Shown piece after piece: positions 1 through 5,618 of a stretch of DNA of 5,910 bases. Below the pieces are notes generated by a model, which saw nothing but the letters and a program-made list of their open reading frames with translations, was not told the DNA's origin and ran no database searches. The position numbers were made by a program, and so were the translations under genes. The DNA lies in the NCBI GenBank assembly GCA_028715585.1, contig JAQURN010000085.1:1-5910 (forward strand). Reading direction: 5' to 3'. This stretch comes from Actinomycetota bacterium. Its GTDB lineage: Bacteria > Actinomycetota > Geothermincolia > Fen-727 > JAQURN01. Numbering within the stretch: the stretch's first letter is position 1; every line of letters begins with the position of its first letter.

Positions 1-284
1 TTATAGACGGGGTGGACATGGAGGATACAGAAGCTGGCGCGGTTTTTCGCTTCCCACTCGACGAAGTTTCATTACTCCAAAAAGGTAATCCCCTCTCGCT
101 CCATGACTTCGGAGTAGCTGAGCTTATCACCACAGCAAAGCTTCTTGATTCTTGCCCATCTGAGATTGTTTTCTACGCCATACAGGTAAAAAATGTCTCT
201 CTGGGGGAAGAGCTTAGTAGTGAGGTGGAATCCGCCGTAGATAAAGTTTGCTCGCTCATCCTAAAAGAGCTTACTTCCGAGTAA
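1..284 (+). CDS. Hydrogenase maturation endopeptidase (HybD/HycI/HoxW type, peptidase family M52), C-terminal part, 5' end outside window
   Basis: This protease clips the C-terminal tail of the [NiFe]-hydrogenase large subunit once nickel is inserted, the last step of cytoplasmic hydrogenase maturation. The reading frame is open from the left edge (first full codon at 3-5). It begins Ile-Asp-Gly-Val-Asp, the family's conserved 'D.vd.G..pG.v..f' block, and continues GAVFRFPLDEV. The Asp encoded at 6-8 matches the family's nickel-sensing Asp (Asp62 in E. coli HybD). The His at 102-104, in SLHDFGVAEL, matches its second conserved ligand (His93). The end, 'YAIQVKNVSLGEELSSEV', fits the 'giqp..i..g..LS..v' tail. 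The GTG at 12 and ATG at 18 are internal, because homology starts before them; about 60 N-terminal residues with the conserved Glu lie upstream of the window. The neighbouring hydrogenase genes presumably lie to the left. Which hydrogenase group it serves cannot be told. Confidence 0.86.
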   Translation, partial: IDGVDMEDTEAGAVFRFPLDEVSLLQKGNPLSLHDFGVAELITTAKLLDSCPSEIVFYAIQVKNVSLGEELSSEVESAVDKVCSLILKELTSE

Positions 285-302
285 ACAAGATTCCAAGTGC
301 AC

Positions 303-881
303 TCACGGAGTTCCAGAAATATAGCTGAATATTTCTCCGATGGCGGTCTCTAAAACCTTTGCCACCTCTTCGTAGACTCCTTTTGGCATCCCCATGGGAT
401 CGGTAACGGAATATGGCTCTTTGCTTTCCCAGTCTGAATTTCTCTCCAATTCCCGGTATATCTCAAGGGCGCTATTCAACCTCTCGAGAGGACTTCCTCC
501 GACAATTTGTTTTCCCCTTTTTCTGCCAACGCGCGCCGCTTCAGCCAGCTTCAAAAGCAAAACAGCACTTTGCTTGAAAGACGGTTCGAAGGTTTGGGCT
601 ATTCTCCTCAAGTGCCCTTCCTCCATCGCCACCATCAGCGAATCAATTGAAACATCCCCCAAAGCTCTAGCGCGGTGGGCGCTTATGTCTATCCCCCTTT
701 CCCTCATCACCAAAAGTGCCTCAGCTGTGGGGGGTTCCCCTGGATAAGCCGAGGTCCCGCATGAGGAGATTTTCACCTCCCTCGCGAGTTCCGGATAGGT
801 CTTACGAATCAAATCCTTCGCGATTCCCTCCGCCATCGGGCTCCTGCACAAATTCCCAGTGCAAACGAAGAGAATCTTCAA
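303..881 (-). CDS. Low-molecular-weight protein tyrosine phosphatase family protein (Wzb/YwlE-like)
   Basis: This 192-residue cytoplasmic phosphatase uses a Cys nucleophile. It opens MKILFVCTGNLCRSPMAE, which is the P-loop CX5R(S) with Cys7, Arg13 and Ser14. The general-acid Asp is probably Asp161 in the DPMGMP segment, followed by Tyr170. The family averages about 150 residues; the excess lies mainly at about 105-158, between the core and the catalytic Asp. Homologues in this gene cluster include Bacillus YwlE, a protein-arginine phosphatase whose preference depends on Thr11. Here residue 11 is Leu, closer to tyrosine phosphatases (Ile/Leu), so tyrosine or arsenate-type activity is at least as likely as phospho-arginine. 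The start is TTG (879-881), overlapping the upstream TGA as TTGA. Two Shine-Dalgarno-like blocks precede it: GAGG 4 bases and AGGAGG 11 bases upstream. It is the last gene of the minus-strand run. Confidence 0.9.
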   Translation of the reverse strand: MKILFVCTGNLCRSPMAEGIAKDLIRKTYPELAREVKISSCGTSAYPGEPPTAEALLVMRERGIDISAHRARALGDVSIDSLMVAMEEGHLRRIAQTFEPSFKQSAVLLLKLAEAARVGRKRGKQIVGGSPLERLNSALEIYRELERNSDWESKEPYSVTDPMGMPKGVYEEVAKVLETAIGEIFSYISGTP

Positions 882-1561
882 ATTTCCTCAATCCTCCTGA
901 TTATTACCTCGATTATTTCCCGCCTCGAAATGGCTCCCTCCCTCAAAACTCGAATACCTCTTTCCAGGTCGTCATGCCTTTGTGGAGAGGTAAGTGTCCT
1001 CGGGAAACCCGTAACGTCAACTACAGTCGAGGCTTTGCCAAGAGGGCTCAAACCTCCGTCCACCACGAAATCGACGGCGCTGGTAATCTTTTCATCTATT
1101 TCCCCGATGGAGCGAGGAGCCAGCTCGCCGGGCAGGTTGGCACTTGGAAGGACGATGATGCCAGCTTCACGGATAATCTGGAGGCAAAGGGGATGATTGG
1201 GCATTCTCACACCAATGCTCTTTTCGTCTTGGAAAGGAAGTGAGACTTCTTTTTTCTCTAGTACTATCGTTAGCGGGCCTGGCCAGAAAGCCTCCGCAAG
1301 CCAGTTCGCAGGGGGTCTGTCCAGAAAGGCAATTCTTTCCGCGTCTTCGAGACGTCCCACCTGAACAGGAAAGGGCTTGTGAGCCGCTCTTCTCTTTATC
1401 TCCACAAGCCTGGAGACTGCCTCGGGGTCTTCCGCAAGGCATGCGATTCCATAGACGGTATCGCTTGGGATAATCCCAATCGAACCTTCTTTGAGAAAAT
1501 TGGAAACTCGGTCTATCTCAAAGCTGCCAAAATCCCCATCGCTCACGTCAATGAATTTCAT
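878..1561 (-). CDS. L-threonylcarbamoyladenylate synthase (Sua5/YciO/YrdC/YwlC family)
   Basis: The enzyme makes threonylcarbamoyl-AMP from Thr, bicarbonate and ATP; the TsaBDE complex then transfers the group to A37 of ANN-decoding tRNAs (t6A). Family marks in the 227-residue product are IIPSDTVYGIA (30-40), the basic EIKRR..HKPFPVQVG segment (54-69), the WPGPLTIVL block (93-101), IGVRMPNHP (116-124), LPSANLPGELAP (138-149) and the ending STVVDVTG...IRVLREGAI. It is a single YrdC domain without the C-terminal Sua5 domain of longer homologues. About 15 extra residues seem to sit between STVVDVTG and the final RVLREGAI. I chose the ATG at 1559-1561, 4 bases after the prmC stop. An in-frame TTG at 1607-1609 would overlap prmC by 44 bases, has no visible ribosome binding site and adds sequence unlike the family. 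Its TGA overlaps the phosphatase start, implying translational coupling. Confidence 0.93.
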   Translation of the reverse strand: MKFIDVSDGDFGSFEIDRVSNFLKEGSIGIIPSDTVYGIACLAEDPEAVSRLVEIKRRAAHKPFPVQVGRLEDAERIAFLDRPPANWLAEAFWPGPLTIVLEKKEVSLPFQDEKSIGVRMPNHPLCLQIIREAGIIVLPSANLPGELAPRSIGEIDEKITSAVDFVVDGGLSPLGKASTVVDVTGFPRTLTSPQRHDDLERGIRVLREGAISRREIIEVIIRRIEEI

Positions 1562-1565
1562 TCCT

Positions 1566-2420
1566 CTACCCCGTGAAACAAGCGCGAACGACCCGCGGTT
1601 TGCCGGCAAGGTCAGGGAAAACGCTTATTTCCTCCCAGCAGGCTCGGTCTAGAAATTCTCTCTTCACCTTCTCCCAATGGCTCTCATCAACCTCGATAAC
1701 AAGCCAACCTCCCCCAGCAAGGCGGGAAGGGGCAAGCTCGATTATCCCTTTTATTACATCGAGCCCTTCTAGACCCCCATCGAGAGCAGCCATCGGCTCG
1801 AATTCCCTTACCTCTACCATTAGCTCGCCGAGCCTTCCCCTGGGAACGTAAGGGGGATTGGAAACGATGGCACGGAACTTCTGCCTTTTCCCAGAATCCA
1901 GCGCATCGAAAAGGTCTCCCTCAATGACCTCTACCCTTCTTTCCACAAAATGATGGCAGGCGTTTTTCTTCGCAAGTCGAACCGCCGCCTTTGAAATATC
2001 GGTGGCAATTACCTTCAGGCATGGTCTTTTGAGAGCAAGCCCGATAGCCAAGTTCCCGCATCCAGTGCAAAGGTCGAGAACTTCACCCGTTTCGCCTATT
2101 ACCTCGAGGGCTTTTTCCAGCAAAACTTCTGTCTCCTGTCTAGGTATGAAAACGCCGGGCTCTACCTCCAGCTCCACGCCAGCAAAACAGACGTTCCCTA
2201 ATATGTACTGCAAAGGATAGCCGAGGCTCCGCTTGGCAACGAGGTCCATAAACCGCCTTGCCTCTCCCATGGTCATCTCTGCCTGCGAATTGGCATACAG
2301 CCACGCCCTCGAAAATTCTAGCGTCTTGCCTAAAAGAAGCTCCGCGTTAACGAGTGGGCTTTCGATAGAGTAATTTTCCAGAAGCCCCGTGGCACTTTTG
2401 AGGGCATCGCCTATCTTCAA
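1566..2420 (-). CDS. prmC: Peptide chain release factor N5-glutamine methyltransferase PrmC (HemK)
   Basis: PrmC uses S-adenosylmethionine to methylate the Gln of the GGQ motif of RF1 and RF2, raising peptide-release efficiency. The 284-residue length is normal. An N-terminal helical domain (about 1-75) contacts the release factor. A Rossmann methyltransferase domain follows, with FIPRQETEVLLE (91-102), SAM motif I LDLCTGCGNLAIGLA (115-129), the acidic SAM-ribose residue in IATDIS (138-143), and the substrate-Gln motif NPPY at 188-191 followed by the usual E.R..EP..AL.GG block (203-216). Motif I has Cys where many homologues have Gly and Ser (DLCTGCG versus DLGTGSG); the glycines remain. The start is TTG (2418-2420), overlapping the prfA TGA as TTGA, with GGAGGTG 8 bases upstream. 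This coupling suits a modifying enzyme encoded directly after its own substrate. Confidence 0.95.
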   Translation of the reverse strand: MKIGDALKSATGLLENYSIESPLVNAELLLGKTLEFSRAWLYANSQAEMTMGEARRFMDLVAKRSLGYPLQYILGNVCFAGVELEVEPGVFIPRQETEVLLEKALEVIGETGEVLDLCTGCGNLAIGLALKRPCLKVIATDISKAAVRLAKKNACHHFVERRVEVIEGDLFDALDSGKRQKFRAIVSNPPYVPRGRLGELMVEVREFEPMAALDGGLEGLDVIKGIIELAPSRLAGGGWLVIEVDESHWEKVKREFLDRACWEEISVFPDLAGKPRVVRACFTG

Positions 2421-3490
2421 GATTCTCCCACCTCCCTCAGAAGCCTCGATTTTTCCTCTACCGCCAGTGCCTCGATGATTTCCTCCAAATCTCCCTCCAA
2501 AACTTCGTCGAGTTTGTGGAGCGTCAGCCCTATTCTGTGGTCGGTGACCCTTCCCTGTGGGAAGTTATAAGTTCGTATCTTTTCGCTTCTCTCTCCACTT
2601 CCTACCTGCATTCTTCGCTTCAGAGCTTCCTTTTCCGCCTGCTCTTTTCTCGCTGCCTCCAGAAGACGAGCTTTGAGTATCCTCATCGCCTTCTCTTTGT
2701 TCTGCAGTTGAGATTTCTCGTCCTGGCAGCTCACGATAATTCCCGATGGTATGTGGGTAACCCGAACCGCTGAATCAGTCGTGTTCACCGATTGCCCGCC
2801 AGGACCACTCGAGCGAAAAACATCTATCCTTAAATCAGAGGGGTTTATCTGAATATCGACTTCGGATGGTTCAGGAAGAACTGCCACAGTCGCAGTCGAG
2901 GTGTGAATCCTGCCACCGGACTCCGTCACGGGAACCCGCTGGACCCTGTGCACCCCAGATTCATATTTTATGCGTGGATAGACGCCCCTTCCCTCCAGGG
3001 AGAAGATAACCTCTTTGAATCCACCCATATCGGACGGGTTAGAAGAGAGCACTTCCATCCTCCAATTTTGCTTTTCGGCATACTTTGAATACATCCTAAA
3101 TAAATCCCCAGCAAAGAGAGCCGCCTCCTCGCCCCCAGTTCCAGCTCTTATTTCCACTATGACGTCCCTATCGGCATACTCTTCGGGCGGAAGCAATAAG
3201 AGTTTCAATTTCCTTGAAAGTTCCTCGGTCAGGCGGCTGAGTTTTTCTTCCTCTGATTTCAAAAAATCTACCATTTCTTTTTCTCGCTCTCGCTCGAGCA
3301 TCTCTCTCACATCGCTGAGCTCTTCCTTCGCGGACTTGTATCTCTCATAGCATTGGACAATCCTCTCCAGGGAAGACCTTTCCTTGGCAAGATCTTTGTA
3401 AACGGAAATGTCAGTGGTAGCAGAGGGATTTGCCATCTGGCTGGTGATTTCATCAAATCTTTCTTTCATTGCCTCGAGTTTTTCAAACAT
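2417..3490 (-). CDS. prfA: Peptide chain release factor 1 (RF1)
   Basis: RF1 reads UAA and UAG in the ribosomal A site and triggers peptidyl-tRNA hydrolysis. The 357-residue product is close to the usual 355-360. A coiled N-terminal domain (1-105) is rich in Glu/Lys/Arg. The core follows: EIRAGTGGEEAALFAGDLFRMY (113-134), HRVQRVPVTESGGRIHTS (181-198) with the stop-codon-reading tripeptide as PVT (187-189; PAT in E. coli), and SSGPGGQSVNTTDSAVR with the catalytic GGQ at 231-233. PxT rather than SPF marks it as RF1, not RF2. I chose the ATG at 3488-3490 (MFEKLEAMKERFDEI), the family start, with GGAG 9 bases upstream. The frame stays open to 3598 and another ATG lies at 3503-3505, but that extension is not like RF1. 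It ends TGA inside the prmC start. No strong promoter is visible in the spacer upstream. Confidence 0.96.
   Translation of the reverse strand: MFEKLEAMKERFDEITSQMANPSATTDISVYKDLAKERSSLERIVQCYERYKSAKEELSDVREMLEREREKEMVDFLKSEEEKLSRLTEELSRKLKLLLLPPEEYADRDVIVEIRAGTGGEEAALFAGDLFRMYSKYAEKQNWRMEVLSSNPSDMGGFKEVIFSLEGRGVYPRIKYESGVHRVQRVPVTESGGRIHTSTATVAVLPEPSEVDIQINPSDLRIDVFRSSGPGGQSVNTTDSAVRVTHIPSGIIVSCQDEKSQLQNKEKAMRILKARLLEAARKEQAEKEALKRRMQVGSGERSEKIRTYNFPQGRVTDHRIGLTLHKLDEVLEGDLEEIIEALAVEEKSRLLREVGES
2429..2435 (-). promoter_or_regulatory. Ribosome binding site of prmC, supporting a TTG start
   Basis: On the minus strand GGAGGTG lies 8 bases before the TTG at 2418-2420. It matches the 16S rRNA 3' end well and lies inside the last codons of prfA. 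It decides the start because no ATG lies nearby that would keep the N-terminal PrmC domain. Confidence 0.75.
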
Positions 3491-3613
3491 TCCTGACTTC
3501 TCCATGCTGTCCACAACCAATCTTTCGAGATAGAACTTATCGCTTTGTCGTAAACTCTCAGATGGACCCCGGACTGGATTGCAAAAAGGAAAAGACAAAC
3601 TTGATTTCGCCTT

Positions 3614-3644
3614 AAAAAGATTCCGCGCGCTCTAAAAAGGAATC
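3614..3644 (-). terminator. Possible weak intrinsic terminator after rpmE
   Basis: On the minus strand GATTCC (3644-3639) can pair with GGAATC (3624-3619) across a 14-base loop containing GCGCGC. TTTTT (3618-3614) follows at once. The stem is only 6 bp and not GC-rich and the loop is large, so it may act as a partial terminator or attenuator between rpmE and prfA rather than a full stop. It begins 30 bases past the rpmE stop codon. Confidence 0.42.
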
Positions 3645-3674
3645 GAAGGGGGTCTTGGGGAGAGAGAATCTGAG

Positions 3675-3914
3675 CTAGTATTCGCCGCTTAGCCCAGTTT
3701 CCTTTTTTTCCTGGAGATGGGTCGCGTACCGCTTCTTGAAACGCTCAACCCGTCCTCCAGAGTCAACCAACTTTTGCTTCCTCGAATAGAAGGGGTGGCA
3801 ACTAGAGCATATCTCAACGTGTAGCTCTGGCTTGGTTGACCTCGTCTTGAAGGTCGTCCCGCAAGAACATTTCACTATAGTCTCCATGTATTCAGGATGT
3901 ATGTCCTTCTTCAA
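3675..3914 (-). CDS. rpmE: 50S ribosomal protein bL31, zinc-binding (C+) type
   Basis: bL31 sits at the central protuberance of the large subunit and bridges to the 30S head. The 79-residue product begins MKKDIHPEYMETIVKCSCG like E. coli L31 and keeps HPFYSRKQKLVDSGGRVERFKKRY. Zinc would be bound by Cys16, Cys18, Cys36 and Cys39, so this is the zinc-requiring type rather than the Cys-less paralogue made under zinc shortage. The last 11 or so residues (LQEKKETGLSGEY region) extend a little past the short E. coli protein, as is common. The start is TTG (3912-3914), fixed by the conserved N-terminus, with GAGGG 7 bases upstream. Here the gene is separated from rho by the C45 gene and from prfA by a 184-base spacer. 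The upstream spacer could fold over the ribosome binding site, which may matter for control. Confidence 0.97.
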   Translation of the reverse strand: MKKDIHPEYMETIVKCSCGTTFKTRSTKPELHVEICSSCHPFYSRKQKLVDSGGRVERFKKRYATHLQEKKETGLSGEY

Positions 3915-3921
3915 ATCGTTT

Positions 3922-3963
3922 CCCTCACTCTTTTAGAATCAGGAGGTAGTAAAGCCTCTAAAA
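3922..3963 (-). promoter_or_regulatory. Possible structured mRNA leader over the rpmE ribosome binding site
   Basis: On the minus strand TTTTAGA (3963-3957) can pair perfectly with TCTAAAA (3937-3931), a 7-bp stem ending just before the Shine-Dalgarno GAGGG (3926-3922). A central CCTC (3946-3943) can pair either with an upstream GAGG (3958-3955) or with the GAGG of the ribosome binding site itself (3926-3923). The alternatives are mutually exclusive, as in a translational switch. The stems are short and AT-rich, so this is a candidate only. Confidence 0.3.
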
Positions 3964-3983
3964 TCGATGGTAACATACCGCGC

Positions 3984-3997
3984 GCTGGCATGCCAGC
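3984..3997. repeat. Perfect 14-base palindrome after the C45 gene
   Basis: GCTGGCATGCCAGC equals its own reverse complement and starts 5 bases past the C45 stop codon on the minus strand. It could be a dimeric protein's binding site, or in RNA a 5-bp GC-rich hairpin with a CATG loop. No T-run follows (GCGCGCGG does), so it is not an intrinsic terminator by itself. It could protect the transcript 3' end after processing. Confidence 0.5.
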
Positions 3998-4002
3998 CGA
4001 CT

Positions 4003-5457
4003 TCAGACAAGTTTTTCTTCCACAGTTTCAATTGCCCCCCGGAGTTTCACAGCGAAAGCTCCCTCGCTTCCGTCTTCCTCTGTTCTGAGGAGCCCTTTTT
4101 TGACCCTTTGCTTCTTCACGGGGTAATAGGCGTAAGCGGGAAGCGCACCCGGGTAGCCCTCCTCGACTTGGGCTCCAAGCTCTCTTCCCCAGAAGAAGGG
4201 GACAGAAGGATTTTGACATGGGTTGCCATTGCTGAACCAGGTGGTAAAAGAACGAGGTTGTATCTGTATAGAGTATATGGTGTTACTCACAGCCAGCTCG
4301 ATGAAAAACTTGCCCAGCTCTCCCCTCTTAAGATGGTTCTTCAAATTCCAGGGGTGAGCGCAAATGGTGGAATCGTCAATTTTTTCCTCCCACGGCTCTC
4401 TCTCGATTCCGAACTCACGGAGGAGAGAGTAGTCGGGAACATGGTCGGAGATAATGGTCTTGGCGGTAAGTGGATCTATCCTTCCTTGATTTTCTCTCAA
4501 GAGGTACCATATTCTGCCAAGTCTCGAGTAAGAACCGGTTATATCCTCCTGAATGGTTGGGTCGGGGGAACCGGTCAAGCTTCTGTCAAGGAACTGATGG
4601 TGGTTTGTGGCAGCGATGATTCCTTCACCTTCCGCCCTCTGGCAGTGGAAATAGTTGTGGGAATACTCAAACACCGCAATATCTCCCTCTTTGTCAGCCC
4701 ATAGGGTGTTGAAATTAAAGAAGATGGCAACATTGAATCCTTTTGTTGCCTGTCTTGGAACTCCCCTGTAAAGCTTTTCCGTCTCCCTGACCGTCGAACA
4801 GGTCTCCATCGCCCTATTGTTGAGTTCGAGAGGTCCCACTCCCTCTCCGCGGTCGGTAAGTCCAACTGCGTTCGCAACGCAGGTGAGCCCACTGGCGTTC
4901 AATATGCCAAGCCCTCCCAACCCAGGAACCCCTATGGATAGATAAGGAATGGTCCCCTCTACGTCATGAATAAAAAAAGGAAACCTCGCCCTTCCAATCT
5001 TCGGCAAGGGGAAGGTGTCAACATTCCAGGAAACCATTATTTCGCCGTCCCTGGTTGCCGGGGGACGAGCGCCAAAAGTAGTGCAACCGTGAAAAAAGAG
5101 GTTTTGGAAAGCCATCCTAATAACAAAGAAATCCTCGATATCGAGCCCCAACCCCTTGGCCTCTCCCCTTATCTCCTCGAAAGATGAAGGGGCTTCTCTT
5201 TTGAGGAGGTCGAGATTCTTTCTCCGCTCCCGCAATACTTCCTCAAGATAGGCGGTTCGGCGCAAAAGCGAGGATAGAGGCTTCACAAACCTCCTTCCCC
5301 ACCTTCCAACTTCATATCCCCACTCAAAGTGGTTCTTTCCATAGAAATGCAAGGGCTTTGGGTAAGGTCGTGGAAGTTCGTTGGCCAGGGGAGTGCTTCC
5401 CAAGTTCTCGCTGGCAGGCAAACTTACTTTCGGCTCGTCTTCGAAGCGTTCTCGCAT
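4003..5457 (-). CDS. Family C45-like Ntn hydrolase (acyl-CoA:6-aminopenicillanate acyltransferase / carcinine hydrolase-like)
   Basis: This 484-residue protein has the layout of C45 autoproteolytic hydrolases, which cleave or exchange amide-bound acyl groups. Visible marks are the N-terminal YGKNHFEWGYEVGRW (39-53), EEIRGEAKGLGLDIEDFF (94-111), the self-cleavage site Gly124-Cys125 in HGCTTFGARPPATRDGEIM, W.VD (144-147), GILNASGLTCVANAVG (184-199), ADKEGDIAVFEYS (254-266) and ATNHHQF (283-289). Cys125 should become the N-terminal nucleophile after cleavage. The C-terminal 60 or so residues are basic and not recognised. There is no signal peptide or membrane segment, so it is probably cytoplasmic. 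I chose the ATG at 5455-5457 because AGGAGG lies exactly 8 bases upstream; the frame stays open to 5583, but those codons are unlike the family. The substrate is unknown: a peptide, an acylated amino acid or an acyl amide are all possible. Penicillin synthesis is not implied. It separates rho from rpmE. Confidence 0.85.
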   Translation of the reverse strand: MRERFEDEPKVSLPASENLGSTPLANELPRPYPKPLHFYGKNHFEWGYEVGRWGRRFVKPLSSLLRRTAYLEEVLRERRKNLDLLKREAPSSFEEIRGEAKGLGLDIEDFFVIRMAFQNLFFHGCTTFGARPPATRDGEIMVSWNVDTFPLPKIGRARFPFFIHDVEGTIPYLSIGVPGLGGLGILNASGLTCVANAVGLTDRGEGVGPLELNNRAMETCSTVRETEKLYRGVPRQATKGFNVAIFFNFNTLWADKEGDIAVFEYSHNYFHCQRAEGEGIIAATNHHQFLDRSLTGSPDPTIQEDITGSYSRLGRIWYLLRENQGRIDPLTAKTIISDHVPDYSLLREFGIEREPWEEKIDDSTICAHPWNLKNHLKRGELGKFFIELAVSNTIYSIQIQPRSFTTWFSNGNPCQNPSVPFFWGRELGAQVEEGYPGALPAYAYYPVKKQRVKKGLLRTEEDGSEGAFAVKLRGAIETVEEKLV

Positions 5458-5465
5458 AGCTGAAT

Positions 5466-5471
5466 CCTCCT
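5466..5471 (-). promoter_or_regulatory. Strong ribosome binding site deciding the C45 gene start
   Basis: AGGAGG on the minus strand lies 8 bases before the ATG at 5455-5457, an ideal match and spacing. It favours this start over the longer open frame that reaches 5583. Confidence 0.8.
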
Positions 5472-5489
5472 CGGTTAAAGTTAATCTTC

Positions 5490-5509
5490 CAGAAGAGCAA
5501 CCTCTTCTG
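5490..5509 (-). promoter_or_regulatory. Perfect 8-bp hairpin in the rho-C45 spacer
   Basis: On the minus strand CAGAAGAG, loop GTTG, CTCTTCTG form a perfect stem-loop 32 bases before the C45 start and about 110 bases after the rho stop. The bases after it (GAAGATTAAC) are not a T-run, so it is not a standard intrinsic terminator. It could be a 5'-leader structure, a processing site or an operator. A weak candidate promoter lies further upstream: TATGAT (5577-5572), 17 bases from a poor -35 TTCCAC (5600-5595). If real, it would place this hairpin in the leader of a separate C45 transcript. Confidence 0.35.
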
Positions 5510-5618
5510 CTCGCCCAAGTGCTGGACAGGAAAATTCCTCGAGGGCAATAACCCATATCAAGGCGATGTAAATCATACCTCAAACAAGTCGTTTGTGGAA
5601 ATAGATGGAAAATAGCGG

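Noticed and set aside
296..303. 8-base palindrome AGTGCACT between the convergent stops
   Set aside because: It is too short to stand out from chance and has no T-run on either side, so it is not called a terminator.
716..1243. 175-codon open frame on the plus strand
   Set aside because: It lies antisense to the phosphatase and Sua5 genes and reads as low-information Pro/Ser/Arg-rich sequence, typical of a shadow frame.
3491..3598. 36-codon N-terminal extension of RF1
   Set aside because: RF1 proteins begin at the MFEKLE-like motif. The extension overlaps possible leader structure and has no family similarity.
3967..4704. 245-codon open frame on the plus strand
   Set aside because: It is antisense to the C45 gene, which has clear family motifs and a strong ribosome binding site. 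The plus-strand translation resembles no family and has no convincing start signal.
4003..5457. Beta-lactam biosynthesis (penicillin acyltransferase) suggested by the C45 family name
   Set aside because: No other beta-lactam biosynthesis gene is present, and C45 enzymes have many unrelated substrates.
5458..5583. 42-codon N-terminal extension of the C45 protein, possibly a signal peptide
   Set aside because: The extension has no hydrophobic core, is not like C45 proteins, and the internal ATG at 5455-5457 has an ideal AGGAGG site.
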